Of a stretch of 64,000 nucleotides of DNA, positions 8,122 through 17,718 are shown one piece after another. Source of the stretch: Streptomyces sp. 6-11-2. Its GTDB lineage: Bacteria; Actinomycetota; Actinomycetes; Streptomycetales; Streptomycetaceae. A program made the position numbers and the translations under genes. A model generated the notes under the pieces. That model worked only from the letters and a program-made list of their open reading frames with translations. It was not told the origin of the DNA and did no database searches. Position 1 is the stretch's first letter; each line of letters opens with the position of its first letter. The DNA lies in assembly GCF_006540305.1 (NCBI RefSeq), contig NZ_BJOR01000001.1, forward strand, positions 372,001-436,000, read 5' to 3'.

Positions 8122-11100
8122 TCAGCGGCGGCGTACGAGGGGGAACGGCAGCGTCTCACGGATCGTCAGGCCGGTGAGGAACATGATCAGCCGGTCGACG
8201 CCGAGGCCGAGGCCGCCGGTGGGCGGCATGGCGTACTCGAGGGCGTCGAGGAAGTCCTCGTCCAGTTCCATCGCCTCGGGGTCTCCCCCGGCGGCGAGCA
8301 GGGACTGGGCGGTCAGCCGGCGGCGCTGTTCGACGGGGTCGGTGAGCTCGGAGTAGGCGGTGCCCAGTTCGGTGCCGAAGGCCACGAGGTCCCAGCGTTC
8401 GGCGAGCCGCGGGTCGGTGCGGTGCTGCCGGGTGAGCGGGGAGACCTCGGTCGGGAAGTCCTTGTAGAAGACAGGTGGCCCGGTCCGCTCCTCCACCAGC
8501 CGCTCGTACATCTCCAGGACGATCTCGCCGGGGGTGTCGTCCGCGGTGTACGGCACGCCGGCGCGGTCGCAGTGCCGGCGCAGTGCCTCCGGGCCGGTGC
8601 CGGGGCCGATCTCCTCCCCGAGCGCCTCGGAGATCGCGCCATGCACGGTCTTGACCGGCCAGGGCCCGGAGATGTCGTACCCGATGCCGTTCCGGTGGGC
8701 GACCGGTCGGCCGAAGGCGGCGGTGGCGGCGCCCTGGATCAGCTCGCGGGCGAGGTCGAGCATGACGTCGTAGTCGGCGTAGGCCTGGTAGGCCTCCAGC
8801 ATCGTGAACTCGGGGTTGTGCTTGTGGGAGACGCCCTCGTTGCGGAAGGTTCGGCCCATCTCGAAGACCTTCTCCAGACCGCCGACGCACAGGCGCTTCA
8901 GGTACAGCTCGGGTGCGATGCGCAGGTACATGTCGAGGTCGTAGGCGTTGATGTGGGTGGTGAACGGGCGGGCGTTGGCGCCGCCGTGGATCTGCTGGAG
9001 CATCGGCGTCTCGACTTCGAGGAAGCCGCGGTCCAGCAGCCCCTGGCGCAGGCCCTGTACGGCGGTGGAGCGGAGGCGGACGACCTCGCGGGCCTCGGGG
9101 CTGGTGACCAGGTCGAGGTAGCGCAGGCGCACCTTGGTCTCGGGGTCGGTCAGCCCCCGGCGTTTGTCGGGCAGCGGGCGCAGGCACTTGCCGAGCAGGC
9201 GCCAGGAGGTGACGAAGACGGTCGGCTCGCCCCTGTCGCTCCGTCCCGCCCGGCCGGTGGCGGTGATGTGGTCGCCGATGTCGGTGTCGGCGGTGAAGCG
9301 CTTCAGGGCGGCCGGCCCGGTCCGGTCGCGGGTGAGGGCGAGTTGGTGGTCGCCGGACCAGTCCCGCAGCACGACGAAGACGATGCCGCCGAAGTCCCGG
9401 ACGAGCAGGATCCGGCCGGCCACGGTGAGCTGCTCCCCTTCGCGGACCTCGGCGAGGGTGCGGGTGCGGGCCTTCGTCCCGACCGGGTAGGGGTCGGTGC
9501 CGGCCGCGCGCAGCCGGTCGAGCCTGGCGTGCCGGACGCGGACCTGCTCGGGCAGGCCAGCGAGCGGACCGCCGGCTTCGGCCCGGGCCTCCTCGTCGAG
9601 TCCGAGCGCCGTCAGCGGGGGCAGGCCCTCGGTGGTGGCCGGGCGCGGTCCGGTGGCGGGATGGGCCGGGTGGCCCTTGCCCCAGAGCTTGCGCAGCGAG
9701 GGTACGGCGACGAAGCCCTCGGCGATGCCGGAGGCCAGGCCGATGCGGGCCAGGGAGGCGGTCTCGCCGTAGCAGATGAAACGCGGGTACCACTCGGGGT
9801 GGTACTTGGCGTTGGACCGGTACAGGGCCTCCAGCTGCCACCAGCGGGAGAAGAACAGCAGCAGGCCGCGCCACAGCCGCAGCACGGGTCCGGCTCCGAT
9901 GCGGGCACCCTCCTCGAACACCGAGCGGAACACCGCGAAGTTCAGCGAGATGCGGCGTACGCCGAGCTTCGGGGCGGCGGCGCAGAGTTCGGCGACCATG
10001 TACTCCATGACGCCGTTGGGTGCGGCGCGGTCCCGGCGCATCAGGTCCAGGGAGGCGCCGTCGCGGCCCCAGGGCACGAAGGACAGCAGTGCGAGCAGCC
10101 GGCCCTCCGCGTCGAGGGCCTCGACCAGGAGGCAGTCGCCGTCGGCCGGGTCGCCCAGGCGGTCCAGCGCCATCGAGAAGCCGCGCTCGGTCTCGGTGTC
10201 GCGCCAGGCGTCGGCCTTGTCGACGATCTCCTCCATCTCGGCGTCGGTGAGGGTGGCGTGCCGGCGGATGCGGCAGGTGGCGCCGGTGCGGCGGACGCGG
10301 CGCACCGCCTGCCGGGTCACGCGCATGTCCCGGCCGTCGAGGTCGAAGCCGGCGACGTGCACGATCGCCTCGTCGCCGAGTTGGAGGGCGCCGAGTCCGG
10401 CGCGGGCGTAGGCCCGGGCGCCCTCCTCGGACGCGCCCATGACGGCGGGTGCCCAGGCGTAGCGGCGGGCCGCGTCCAGCCAGGCGGCGATGGCGTGCGG
10501 CCAGGCCTCGCGGTCTCCGACGGGGTCGCCGCTGGCCAGGCACACACCGGTCTCGACGCGGTAGGTGACGGCGGCCTTGCCGCTGGGCGAGAAGACGACG
10601 GCCTTGTCGCGGCGGGTGGCGAAGTAGCCGAGGGAGTCGTCCTCGCCGTAGGCCTTGAGCAGGGCGCGGATGCGGGGTTCCTCGTCGCCGTGCAGGGCCG
10701 CCTCCAGGCGCTGCGAACGGAACAGTGTGGCGGCGGCGTTGAGCAGGGCGAGCGCTCCGAACAGGCCGAGCAGGAAGGTCACCGGGCGCGGCGGGTGGCC
10801 GTCGAAGTCGCGGGTGGAGATCAGTCCGCCCATGACCCGGTTGGCGGACCACGCCAGGTGCAGGCCGGAGGGCAGGGTGCCGGGGAAGAGCGCGACCAGG
10901 CCCCAGCCGGCCAGGACGGCCACGGCGAGTCCGGCGACCAGCACGGCCAGCGCCCGCCACCAGGAGCCGCGGCGGGAGGCGGCGTAGAACTCGCCTCTGG
11001 CCGTGATCAGCAGCACCAGCGCCAGGCCGCACAGCACGAGGGACGGTGCCGACTCGGCGTACTCGCCGGCCGCGAGGCCGAGTACGTCGCCGAGGATCAC

Positions 11101-11415
11101 CAGGCCCAGATAGCCGACGACCAGCCACCAGGCGACCTTCTTGCGCGCGGCGGTCGCGCCGGCCAGCAGGACGAGGAAGACGGCGTAGGCGAGGTTGACG
11201 CTGACCGGGACGAGGAGCAGGTCCAGGACGCGGACGACGGGGTGGAGCAGGACCCGCAGCGGGGCGATGAGGTCCAGCAGCGCGCACAGCAGGGCCAGAG
11301 CGCCGAAGAAGGTGGCGAAGCCTTGCGGCACCCTGCTGAGGAGGCCCTTCCTCCGCGGCGTCCGGGCGGGGTCGGCGGCGCCCCGGGAGGGGGCTGCACC
11401 GGTGGCGGCGGTCAT
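8122..11415 (-). CDS. lysX: bifunctional lysylphosphatidylglycerol synthetase / lysyl-tRNA synthetase LysX
   Basis: 1097 residues from the ATG at 11415, near the length of mycobacterial LysX. Order: N-terminal membrane domain with about six helices (residues 30-240), a DUF2156/MprF-like transferase domain (about 300-600, with …[28 protein letters not shown]…), then a complete class II lysyl-tRNA synthetase with OB fold (about 650-750) and aminoacylation core ending [18 protein letters not shown]. It charges tRNA-Lys and transfers lysine to phosphatidylglycerol, which lowers membrane negative charge and gives resistance to cationic peptides. The gene stands alone and is divergent from the universal stress protein gene. 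Confidence 0.95.
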   Translation of the reverse strand: MTAATGAAPSRGAADPARTPRRKGLLSRVPQGFATFFGALALLCALLDLIAPLRVLLHPVVRVLDLLLVPVSVNLAYAVFLVLLAGATAARKKVAWWLVVGYLGLVILGDVLGLAAGEYAESAPSLVLCGLALVLLITARGEFYAASRRGSWWRALAVLVAGLAVAVLAGWGLVALFPGTLPSGLHLAWSANRVMGGLISTRDFDGHPPRPVTFLLGLFGALALLNAAATLFRSQRLEAALHGDEEPRIRALLKAYGEDDSLGYFATRRDKAVVFSPSGKAAVTYRVETGVCLASGDPVGDREAWPHAIAAWLDAARRYAWAPAVMGASEEGARAYARAGLGALQLGDEAIVHVAGFDLDGRDMRVTRQAVRRVRRTGATCRIRRHATLTDAEMEEIVDKADAWRDTETERGFSMALDRLGDPADGDCLLVEALDAEGRLLALLSFVPWGRDGASLDLMRRDRAAPNGVMEYMVAELCAAAPKLGVRRISLNFAVFRSVFEEGARIGAGPVLRLWRGLLLFFSRWWQLEALYRSNAKYHPEWYPRFICYGETASLARIGLASGIAEGFVAVPSLRKLWGKGHPAHPATGPRPATTEGLPPLTALGLDEEARAEAGGPLAGLPEQVRVRHARLDRLRAAGTDPYPVGTKARTRTLAEVREGEQLTVAGRILLVRDFGGIVFVVLRDWSGDHQLALTRDRTGPAALKRFTADTDIGDHITATGRAGRSDRGEPTVFVTSWRLLGKCLRPLPDKRRGLTDPETKVRLRYLDLVTSPEAREVVRLRSTAVQGLRQGLLDRGFLEVETPMLQQIHGGANARPFTTHINAYDLDMYLRIAPELYLKRLCVGGLEKVFEMGRTFRNEGVSHKHNPEFTMLEAYQAYADYDVMLDLARELIQGAATAAFGRPVAHRNGIGYDISGPWPVKTVHGAISEALGEEIGPGTGPEALRRHCDRAGVPYTADDTPGEIVLEMYERLVEERTGPPVFYKDFPTEVSPLTRQHRTDPRLAERWDLVAFGTELGTAYSELTDPVEQRRRLTAQSLLAAGGDPEAMELDEDFLDALEYAMPPTGGLGLGVDRLIMFLTGLTIRETLPFPLVRRR

Positions 11416-11517
11416 GGCTCTGACGTGGTGGCGCTCATGGTTCCGACTGTAGGAACCGGGCGCGCGGGGCGCCCGTCGAGAGCTGACCCGCGCGGCGTTG
11501 GGAACCGGGGATTCCGA

Positions 11518-11523
11518 TAGCCT
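11518..11523 (+). promoter_or_regulatory. candidate -10 element of a leaderless transcript
   Basis: GATAGCCT ends seven bases before the GTG start of the universal stress protein, and no ribosome binding site lies between. This matches the common Streptomyces arrangement of a -10 immediately before a leaderless start. The possible -35 (TTGGGA, 11498) is only 14 bp away, so the call is weak. Confidence 0.3.
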
Positions 11524-11530
11524 CGCACAT

Positions 11531-12010
11531 GTGACGGAACAGCACGAGCAGCACGAGCGGCACGCGCACCGGTTCGAGCGGGGCACGGACGGGCCGAAGG
11601 TCATCGTCGCCGGCGTGGACGGCTCCGACTCCTCGATGCGGGCCGCCGCGTACGCCGCCGGCCTCGCCCGCCGGCAGGGCGCGCTGCTGGCCCTCGTGTA
11701 CGTGCAGCCGGTGATGACGGCGGGTGCGGCGCTCGGGGCGCCGGTGGCGGAGACGACGGACGAGATCGCCGAGGACCTCGTGCAGTACATCCGGGAGTCC
11801 ACGGAGCGGCTGAAGGGGATATTCGAGGTCCGCTGGGAGTTCCACACCTTCCCCGGCGACCCGTACAACGGTCTGGTGAAGGCCGCCGACGAGCTGCGGG
11901 CGGACGCGGTGGTGGTGGGTGCCTCCGAGCAGGCCGGCCACCGGATCATCGGCTCGGTCGCGATCCGCCTGGTGAAGGCGGGACGCTGGCCGGTGACGGT
12001 GGTTCCGTAG
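11531..12010 (+). CDS. universal stress protein (UspA family)
   Basis: 159 residues from the GTG at 11531; an ATG at 11498 would add 11 residues. There is a single Usp domain: [20 protein letters not shown] at the N-terminus, and near the C-terminus [20 protein letters not shown], whose G-x2-G-x9-G-(S/T) phosphate-binding pattern is only partly kept. The His-rich start ([14 protein letters not shown]) is low-complexity. It is a cytoplasmic stress or dormancy protein; the partner is unknown. It is divergent from lysX. Confidence 0.85.
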   Translation: MTEQHEQHERHAHRFERGTDGPKVIVAGVDGSDSSMRAAAYAAGLARRQGALLALVYVQPVMTAGAALGAPVAETTDEIAEDLVQYIRESTERLKGIFEVRWEFHTFPGDPYNGLVKAADELRADAVVVGASEQAGHRIIGSVAIRLVKAGRWPVTVVP

Positions 12011-12151
12011 GGCCCGTTCCCGGCGTTCGGACCCCGCGGCCGGCGGCCGGGGGCCGCCACCCGGACCGTGCGTGGCGTCTTCCGTACCCGGCGGTGCTGG
12101 GCCATCATGATCCGCCGTCAGCCGTTTGCCGTCCGTGAAGAGGTGAGACGC

Positions 12152-13564
12152 ATGGCCGGGCTCCGGATGGGTGAGGGCATTCTCCGTCGTAAGCCCATCG
12201 AACACATCGAGGAGACGGAAGCCGCCGAGGGACCACGGCTGGAGCGATCACTCGGCTTGTGGCAGCTGACCGCGATCGGCGTCGGCGGCATCATCGGGGC
12301 GGGCATCTTCACTCTCGCCGGCACGGTGGCCAACGGTACGGCGGGTCCCGCGGTGCTGGTGTCCTTTCTCGTCGCCGGTGTCGCCAGCGCGGCGGCGGCC
12401 CTGTCGTACGCCGAGTTCGCGGGCCTGATCCCGAAGGCGGGCTCGGCCTACACCTACGGCTACGCGGTGCTCGGCGAGTTCGCCGGCTGGTTCATCGGCT
12501 GGGACCTGCTCCTGGAGTACACGGCGATCGTGGCGGTGGTCGCGATCGGCATCTCCGGCTACTTCAGCTTCCTGGTCGGGGACATGGGCGCGCATCTGCC
12601 CGCCTGGATGCTGGGCGCGCCCGGCACCGGCGCCGGGCACAAGGTCGACCTGTTCGCGGCGGTCCTGTGCCTGCTGATCGCCTGGCTGCTGAACCTCGGC
12701 ATCCGCAGCGCGGCCCGCTTCGAGACGATCGTGGTGGGGCTGAAGGTGCTGGTCGTGCTGGTGGTGATCGTGGTTGGCGTCTTCCACATCAACACGGCCC
12801 ACTACCACCCGTTCTTCCCCTACGGGGTCGGCGGGGCGTTCACGGGTGCGGCGACGGTGTTCTTCGCGGTCTTCGGCTACGACGCGATGTCGACGGCGGC
12901 CGAGGAGTCCAAGGACGCGCAGCGGCACATGCCGAAGGCGATCATCTACTCGCTGGCGATCGCGATGGTGCTGTACGTGGCGGCGTGTCTGGTGCTGACC
13001 GGCATGCAGAACTACAAGGACATCAACAAGGAGAGCGGCTTCTCCACCGCGTTCAAGTCGGTGGGGCTGAGCCGGCTGGCGGACGTGATCGCGGTGGGCG
13101 CGATCATCGGCATTCTTACTGTCATGTTCACGTTCATGCTGGGGGTCACCCGGGTCTGGTTCGCCATGTCCCGGGACGGGCTGCTGCCCAAGTGGTTCGC
13201 GAAGACGCACCCCACGCGGCACGTGCCGACGCGGGTGACATGGATCGTCGGCGTGGCGTCGGCCGTCATCGCGGGGTTCCTGCCGATCGCGGAGGCGGCC
13301 GAACTGACCAACATCGGCATCCTGCTGGCGTTCGTGGTGGTGTGCACGGCGGTGATCGTGCTGCGCTACCGGCAGCCGGACCTGCCGCGCGGCTTCCGTA
13401 CGCCGTGGATGCCGTTCGTGCCGGCGCTGGGTGTGGTCTTCTCGCTCTGGCTGATCACGTTCCTGAAGTGGGAGACCTGGGTGCGGTTCGCCGTGTGGTT
13501 CCTGATCGGGTGCGTGGTCTACTTCGGGTACTCGTACAAGCGCTCGGAACTGGCCCGGCGTTAG
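12152..13564 (+). CDS. APC-family amino acid permease, CAT-like
   Basis: 470 residues starting at the ATG at 12152 after GAGGTGAG. Twelve or so membrane helices; helix 1 carries the APC substrate-binding signature AIGVGGIIGAGIF. Also present are YAEFAGLIPKAGSAYTY and VFFAVFGYDAMSTAAEESKD, typical of the cationic amino acid transporter (CAT/YfnA) branch. It is a proton-coupled importer in the plasma membrane. Cationic amino acid specificity is inferred from subfamily only. Confidence 0.9.
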   Translation: MAGLRMGEGILRRKPIEHIEETEAAEGPRLERSLGLWQLTAIGVGGIIGAGIFTLAGTVANGTAGPAVLVSFLVAGVASAAAALSYAEFAGLIPKAGSAYTYGYAVLGEFAGWFIGWDLLLEYTAIVAVVAIGISGYFSFLVGDMGAHLPAWMLGAPGTGAGHKVDLFAAVLCLLIAWLLNLGIRSAARFETIVVGLKVLVVLVVIVVGVFHINTAHYHPFFPYGVGGAFTGAATVFFAVFGYDAMSTAAEESKDAQRHMPKAIIYSLAIAMVLYVAACLVLTGMQNYKDINKESGFSTAFKSVGLSRLADVIAVGAIIGILTVMFTFMLGVTRVWFAMSRDGLLPKWFAKTHPTRHVPTRVTWIVGVASAVIAGFLPIAEAAELTNIGILLAFVVVCTAVIVLRYRQPDLPRGFRTPWMPFVPALGVVFSLWLITFLKWETWVRFAVWFLIGCVVYFGYSYKRSELARR

Positions 13565-13594
13565 GGCCCGCCGGGCCGGGGGCCGCGGCGGCGT

Positions 13595-14419
13595 TCAGCG
13601 GGCCGGGAGGGCGCGGACGAAGCCGGCGACGATCTCGTTGAACTCCTCCGGCTTCTCCAGGTTCGGGTAGTGGGCGGTGCCCTCGATCGTCACGGAGCGG
13701 CCGTCGGGGACGGTGCGGGCGAAGCGTTCGGCCTCGGCGAGGAGGTCGGGTACTTCGAGGGCGCCGTTGACGATGAGCACGGGGACGCCGATCTTCGGCA
13801 CGCGGTCCCAGGTGCCGGTCAGGGGCACATGCCAGTTCTTCTCGTCGGCGGTGTGCTTGGACAGGGTGTGCAGGGCCATGTCGCGCAGCCGGCGCAGGAT
13901 GTCCTGGTCCATGTCGTCCGGGGTGCGGTGCGGGCCGGACGCGAAGCGCAGGAAGGACGCGAGCCAGCCCTCGATGTCGCCGGCGCCCAGGGCGCGGGCC
14001 GACTCGGCCTGAGTCTGCCGCGCCCACGGGTCGGTGTACTGGAACTCGCTGGTGGTGGCGCCGCAGGCGACCACCCCACGGACCAGTTCGGGGTATTCCA
14101 GCACGGTGTCGGTGGCGATGGCGCCGCCCATCGAGACACCGACGAGGACCACCGGGCCGGCGTCGAGGTGGCGCAGCAGCGCGGCGAGGTCGTCGGCCCA
14201 CCGGAACGGCCCGGTCGCGTTGGCGGAGGAGCCGTGGCCGCGTACGTCCGGGGCGATGACCCGGAACTCGGCGGCGAGGGCCGCGATCTGGGCGTCGAGG
14301 ACGCGGTGGTCGACCCAGCCGGAGTGGAGCAGGACCACGGGGTCCCCGCTGCCGGTGTCGAGGTAGGCGAGGTCGCCGTCGGAGGAAGGGAGGAAACGCA
14401 GATCCGCAGCAGCAGTCAT
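13595..14419 (-). CDS. alpha/beta hydrolase
   Basis: 274 residues, ATG at 14419. The fold is complete: oxyanion HSGWVDHR, nucleophile elbow VGVSMGGA (Ser), acid in VLIVNGALEVPD (with E/D candidates) and catalytic His in EGTAHYPNLEKP. It resembles 3-oxoadipate enol-lactonase and haloperoxidase-type hydrolases; substrate unknown. It is divergent from a MarR gene, with a matched operator overlapping its start codon, so it is probably the target of that repressor. Confidence 0.85.
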   Translation of the reverse strand: MTAAADLRFLPSSDGDLAYLDTGSGDPVVLLHSGWVDHRVLDAQIAALAAEFRVIAPDVRGHGSSANATGPFRWADDLAALLRHLDAGPVVLVGVSMGGAIATDTVLEYPELVRGVVACGATTSEFQYTDPWARQTQAESARALGAGDIEGWLASFLRFASGPHRTPDDMDQDILRRLRDMALHTLSKHTADEKNWHVPLTGTWDRVPKIGVPVLIVNGALEVPDLLAEAERFARTVPDGRSVTIEGTAHYPNLEKPEEFNEIVAGFVRALPAR

Positions 14420-14436
14420 GACAACCAGGGTGTCAT
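14418..14436. promoter_or_regulatory. MarR operator 1 (overlaps the hydrolase start codon)
   Basis: Imperfect palindrome ATGACAACCAGGGTGTCAT with arms ATGACA/TGTCAT. It includes the hydrolase start codon (14417-14419), so bound repressor would block transcription or translation start. Confidence 0.65.
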
Positions 14437-14448
14437 TCCACGGGAGGT

Positions 14449-14467
14449 TTGGCAACCAGGGTGTCAT
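14449..14467. promoter_or_regulatory. MarR operator 2
   Basis: A second copy, TTGGCAACCAGGGTGTCAT, shares 16 of 19 bases with operator 1 and is exactly 31 bp downstream, about three helical turns. It lies just before the marR start at 14477, consistent with autoregulation. Confidence 0.65.
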
Positions 14468-14476
14468 GATGGTGCG

Positions 14477-14974
14477 ATGAGCGACATCGCCAGCGACATC
14501 GACGACGGTCCCGGGACCCCACTCCCGCCGGACGAACTCGGCCACCGCCTCACCGAGGTGTTCGACCTGATGGGCCCGCTGTACCGGCGGGTGCAGCGCA
14601 AGGTCGAGCAGGGCGAGGCCGTCGAGGGGCTGTCCGTCGGCGTACGGGCCGTGCTCGACCTGCTGCACAAGCACGGCCCGATGACCGTTCCGCAGATGGG
14701 GCGCGCACAGGCGATCAGCCGCCAGTTCGTGCAGCGCATGGTGAACGACGCGGCGGCCCGCGGCCTGGTGCGCAGCGTCCCGAACCCGGCGCACCAGCGC
14801 TCGTCGCTGATCCGGCTCACGGACGCGGGCCGGGCGGCGATCACCGCGGTGCTGGCCCGCGAGCACCTGCTGCTGCGCCGGGTCGGGGGCGATCTGACGG
14901 AGTCCGAGGTACGGGCCTGCCTGCGCGTGCTCGGGGAGATGCTCGATCTCTTCGAGCACGTGGACGTCGACTGA
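14477..14974 (+). CDS. MarR-family transcriptional repressor
   Basis: 165 residues. The winged helix region contains GPMTVPQMGRAQAISRQFVQRMVNDA (recognition helix) and the wing RSVPNPAHQRSSLIRLTDAG. It is divergent from the alpha/beta hydrolase with two palindromes in the 57-bp gap, so it probably represses both genes until a ligand is bound. The start ATG has no strong ribosome binding site. Confidence 0.9.
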   Translation: MSDIASDIDDGPGTPLPPDELGHRLTEVFDLMGPLYRRVQRKVEQGEAVEGLSVGVRAVLDLLHKHGPMTVPQMGRAQAISRQFVQRMVNDAAARGLVRSVPNPAHQRSSLIRLTDAGRAAITAVLAREHLLLRRVGGDLTESEVRACLRVLGEMLDLFEHVDVD

Positions 14975-14980
14975 CCGGCC

Positions 14981-16144
14981 TCACTCCCCCATGACGAGCC
15001 CGTCCTTCGCCGCGCCCCGGCTGAGCACCACGGTGCGGATCCGGTCGCGCACGCCCTGGAGGTCGGCGCCCTGGGCGATGGCCCTGCCGAGGTTCAGCAC
15101 CCGGCCGGCGTCGAGGTCGAACACCTCGGGGACGAACTCGGCCCGGGCCACCTCCCAGCGCCCGCCCGGCCGGGCGGGCGGGGAGAAGGTGAAGCGGGCG
15201 AGGGTGCTCTGGTTGGCGCGCGGGTTCCGTCGGCCGCTGTCGTCGGTCGTGGCGCCGGCGATCTGGTCACCGAGGCCGTAGACCACCCAGGTGCCGTTGA
15301 CCTTCTCGTAGGCCTGTGGGACATGGGCGTGGCTGCCGAGGATCAGGTCGACGTCGGGCCGGCCGCCGGATTGTGAGGCGGTCAGCTTCCGGGCGAGCTC
15401 CAGTTGCTGTGCGTCGGGCGCCTCCTGCCATGCCCGGCCCCAGTTCAGGGACACGACCACGACCTCGGCACCCGCCTGGCGGGCGGCCCTGGCGTCCTCG
15501 ATGATCCGCTTCTCGTCGATCACGCGGACGGCCCACGGCTGATCGGGTGGAAGGTCCTCGTTCGTCCCGTAGGTGTAGGCGAGGTGGGCGACCACGGCCC
15601 GCCCGGCCTGGAGGAGCGTGCCGCGTGACTCGCTGTCGGCGCGCGCCGTACCGGCGTGCCGCAGCCCGGCTTCGTCGAGGGCGTCCAGGGTGCGCCGGAC
15701 GCCGTCGGCGCCGTCGTCCAGGGCGTGTTCGGAGGCGGTGGCGCAGCTGTCGTAGCCCACCGCGGCGAGGGACGGCGCCAGCTCGGGCGGGGTCTTGTAG
15801 CTCGGGGCGCCGGTGTACGGCGCGTTCGCGCCGAAGACGGTACCCAGCTGGCACAGCGCCAGATCGGCCCGGGAGACGATGTCCTTGACGCCTTCGAGCA
15901 TCGGACGGAAGTCGTGGCCCGAGCCGCCCGCGTCGAAGGCGGCCCGCTCCAGCACCGGGGTCTCGGGCAGGATGCCGCCGGAGGCGACAAGCGTGAACGC
16001 GCCGGGCGCGGTCGCGGAGTCCGGGGCCGGGGCGGCTCGTCCGGGCGGAGGGTGCTGCTCTTCCCTTTGGTGGGCCTGGCAGGCGGCGGCCGCGGTGAGG
16101 AGGGCCGTCACGACCAGGGACACCTGCTGTCTGCGTGCGATCAT
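14981..16144 (-). CDS. CapA-like lipoprotein with degenerate metal site
   Basis: 387 residues, ATG at 16144. Signal peptide with Cys at 22 (TAAAAC), so probably a lipoprotein. The fold is that of the CapA/PgsA metallophosphatase-like family (DFRPMLEGVKDIVSRADLALC…, DSCATASEHALDDGADGVRRTLDALDEAG…, GSHAHVPQAYEKVNGTWVVYGLGDQIAG). However, canonical ligand positions look replaced: SGG at 56 where relatives have SGD, Q99 and G101 where relatives have HxE, E139 for Asn before His140, and N234/A238 where relatives have HWGxE. It may be a pseudoenzyme acting as a binding protein. Convergent with marR, separated by 6 bp. Confidence 0.8.
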   Translation of the reverse strand: MIARRQQVSLVVTALLTAAAACQAHQREEQHPPPGRAAPAPDSATAPGAFTLVASGGILPETPVLERAAFDAGGSGHDFRPMLEGVKDIVSRADLALCQLGTVFGANAPYTGAPSYKTPPELAPSLAAVGYDSCATASEHALDDGADGVRRTLDALDEAGLRHAGTARADSESRGTLLQAGRAVVAHLAYTYGTNEDLPPDQPWAVRVIDEKRIIEDARAARQAGAEVVVVSLNWGRAWQEAPDAQQLELARKLTASQSGGRPDVDLILGSHAHVPQAYEKVNGTWVVYGLGDQIAGATTDDSGRRNPRANQSTLARFTFSPPARPGGRWEVARAEFVPEVFDLDAGRVLNLGRAIAQGADLQGVRDRIRTVVLSRGAAKDGLVMGE

Positions 16145-16354
16145 CAGTTCACCCCAAGGCGGTCGTATGGACAGACAAATGGGTACGAATCTGACGGCTT
16201 TCGCAAACGGTATCGGGGCTTCGTTAGCCCGTTCGTGTGCGACAAGGGGCCTGACGGACCGTTCGTCGTACCGTTCGTCGACGCGATCGACCGTCCGTCG
16301 CACAGCGGTGCGCGCGCCCTGTCCCCGTGCGGCCCCCTGCGATGCCATACGGCC

Positions 16355-16903
16355 ATGACGGCCGGAACCACCCTCCCGCACGGGACGACGACCGCCGAGC
16401 ACGAGCTCGCCGCACTGCAACGCGAGCACGGCCGACCGCTCTTCGCACTGCTGCTGCGCCTGTGCGACGGCGACCGCCAGCGCGCCGAGGACCTGCTCCA
16501 GGAGACGCTCGTACGCGCCTGGCAGCACCCCGAGGCGCTGCGCGCCGACGCCTTCGACTCGGTGCGGCCGTGGCTGCTGACCGTGGCACGCCGGCTCGCG
16601 ATCGACGCACGCCGCGCCCGGCAGGCCCGGCCGCCCGAGGTCGGGGACGCGGACCTGGAGAACGCGCGGGTCATCGCCGACCACGCCGAGCGGTCCGCCG
16701 CGACGCTCGACGTCCGGGAGGCTGTGAAGACACTCACTCCCGAGCACCGTGAAGTCCTGGTGCTGGTGTACTTCCGGGGGGCCAGTGTGGCGGAGGCCGC
16801 CCGGACCCTGGGCATCCCGCCCGGTACCGTTAAGTCCCGCGCGTACTACGCGCTGCGCGCCCTGCGCCGGATGCTTCCGGGATACGCGGCCGACCTGCGG
16901 TGA
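16355..16903 (+). CDS. ECF-type sigma-70 factor
   Basis: 182 residues. Region 2: LFALLLRLCDGDRQRAEDLLQETLVRAWQHP; region 4: LTPEHREVLVLVYFRGASVAEAARTLGIPPGTVKSR with the helix-turn-helix. No C-terminal extension. The upstream gap (16145-16354) carries repeated CGTTCGTCG motifs. A zf-HC2 anti-sigma-like gene follows 0.8 kb downstream with an unknown gene between; a functional sigma/anti-sigma pairing is plausible but not shown by the sequence. Confidence 0.9.
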   Translation: MTAGTTLPHGTTTAEHELAALQREHGRPLFALLLRLCDGDRQRAEDLLQETLVRAWQHPEALRADAFDSVRPWLLTVARRLAIDARRARQARPPEVGDADLENARVIADHAERSAATLDVREAVKTLTPEHREVLVLVYFRGASVAEAARTLGIPPGTVKSRAYYALRALRRMLPGYAADLR

Positions 16904-17051
16904 AACCGACTGCCGAGTCAAACCTCCGTAAAGCGCCTTGCCGTGGACCGCTGTTGAGTAATCGGCTGTCCTCATCCGTGTTCCGACAGGGGGCATGATC
17001 CCGGGACCCGGGGTCGGGCGAGGAGCGCGCACCGGAGGAAGGCAGGAAGGG

Positions 17052-17567
17052 ATGCTGCACAGAGGTCACGAGAGCACGGACGGCCAGGGCGGCGGCGAAC
17101 TGGCCGTCCCCATGGCCTGGTTGTACGCCGAGTACATCGCCGACGAACTGCTGCGCACCGGCGATCTGATGCCGCCGACGTCGTTCGAGTTCCGCGCCGG
17201 GCGGGACGCGCTGGCGCTCACCATCTTCCTCTCCGACACCGGCGGCGAGCTCTCCCGTGTCCGGGTGGTCTCCCAGCTGGAGACCTGGCTGTCGCTGACC
17301 GCGTACGACCAGCCGTGGCAGGACTGGGTGTGCGAGCGGATGGCCTGCCTCGCGGCCGAGGCGGACGCCCGCGGGGTGCCCTCACCGGACCTGGCGCTGG
17401 CCGGGGCGGCCTGGCGCTGGCTGGAGGAGACCGAGCTGCTCGCGCCCGATCTGGACGCGGTGCCGGGCGGTGCGGGCGTGGTCGGCGAGGACGAGGGACC
17501 GAAGGTGTGGACGCCCGCGTGGCGGCTCGGACTGCCCCTCGGGCATCTGGCCATCCACCTCTTCTAG
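17052..17567 (+). CDS. hypothetical protein between sigma factor and anti-sigma genes
   Basis: 171 residues, ATG at 17052 after AGGAAGG. Acidic and Trp-rich (WLYAEYIADELL, ETWLSLTAYDQPWQDWVCERMACLAAEADARG, WRWLEETELLAPDLD), with no signal peptide or membrane helix. No family recognised. The last part repeats a Leu/His pattern (WRLGLPLGHLAIHLF). Its position between a sigma factor and a zf-HC2 protein suggests a role in the same response. Confidence 0.75.
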   Translation: MLHRGHESTDGQGGGELAVPMAWLYAEYIADELLRTGDLMPPTSFEFRAGRDALALTIFLSDTGGELSRVRVVSQLETWLSLTAYDQPWQDWVCERMACLAAEADARGVPSPDLALAGAAWRWLEETELLAPDLDAVPGGAGVVGEDEGPKVWTPAWRLGLPLGHLAIHLF

Positions 17568-17718
17568 ATCTTTCCCGGAGTCCGACCAATCCGCGGGACC
17601 GGCGGCTCCGAACGTCTTGATTACGATTCGGAACGTGGCTGAGTGAATCCGGTGCCGGGTGCGTACGGGTGGGAGCAAGGAGTAACCCCACCCGCACTCA
17701 CAGGCACGAGGATTCGGC

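Noticed and set aside
7213..11520. A 1435-codon open frame on the plus strand opposite lysX and the deacetylase
   Set aside because: GC-driven antisense shadow; the product is repetitive Gly/Val/Gln/His without a family, while the minus-strand genes have full motifs.
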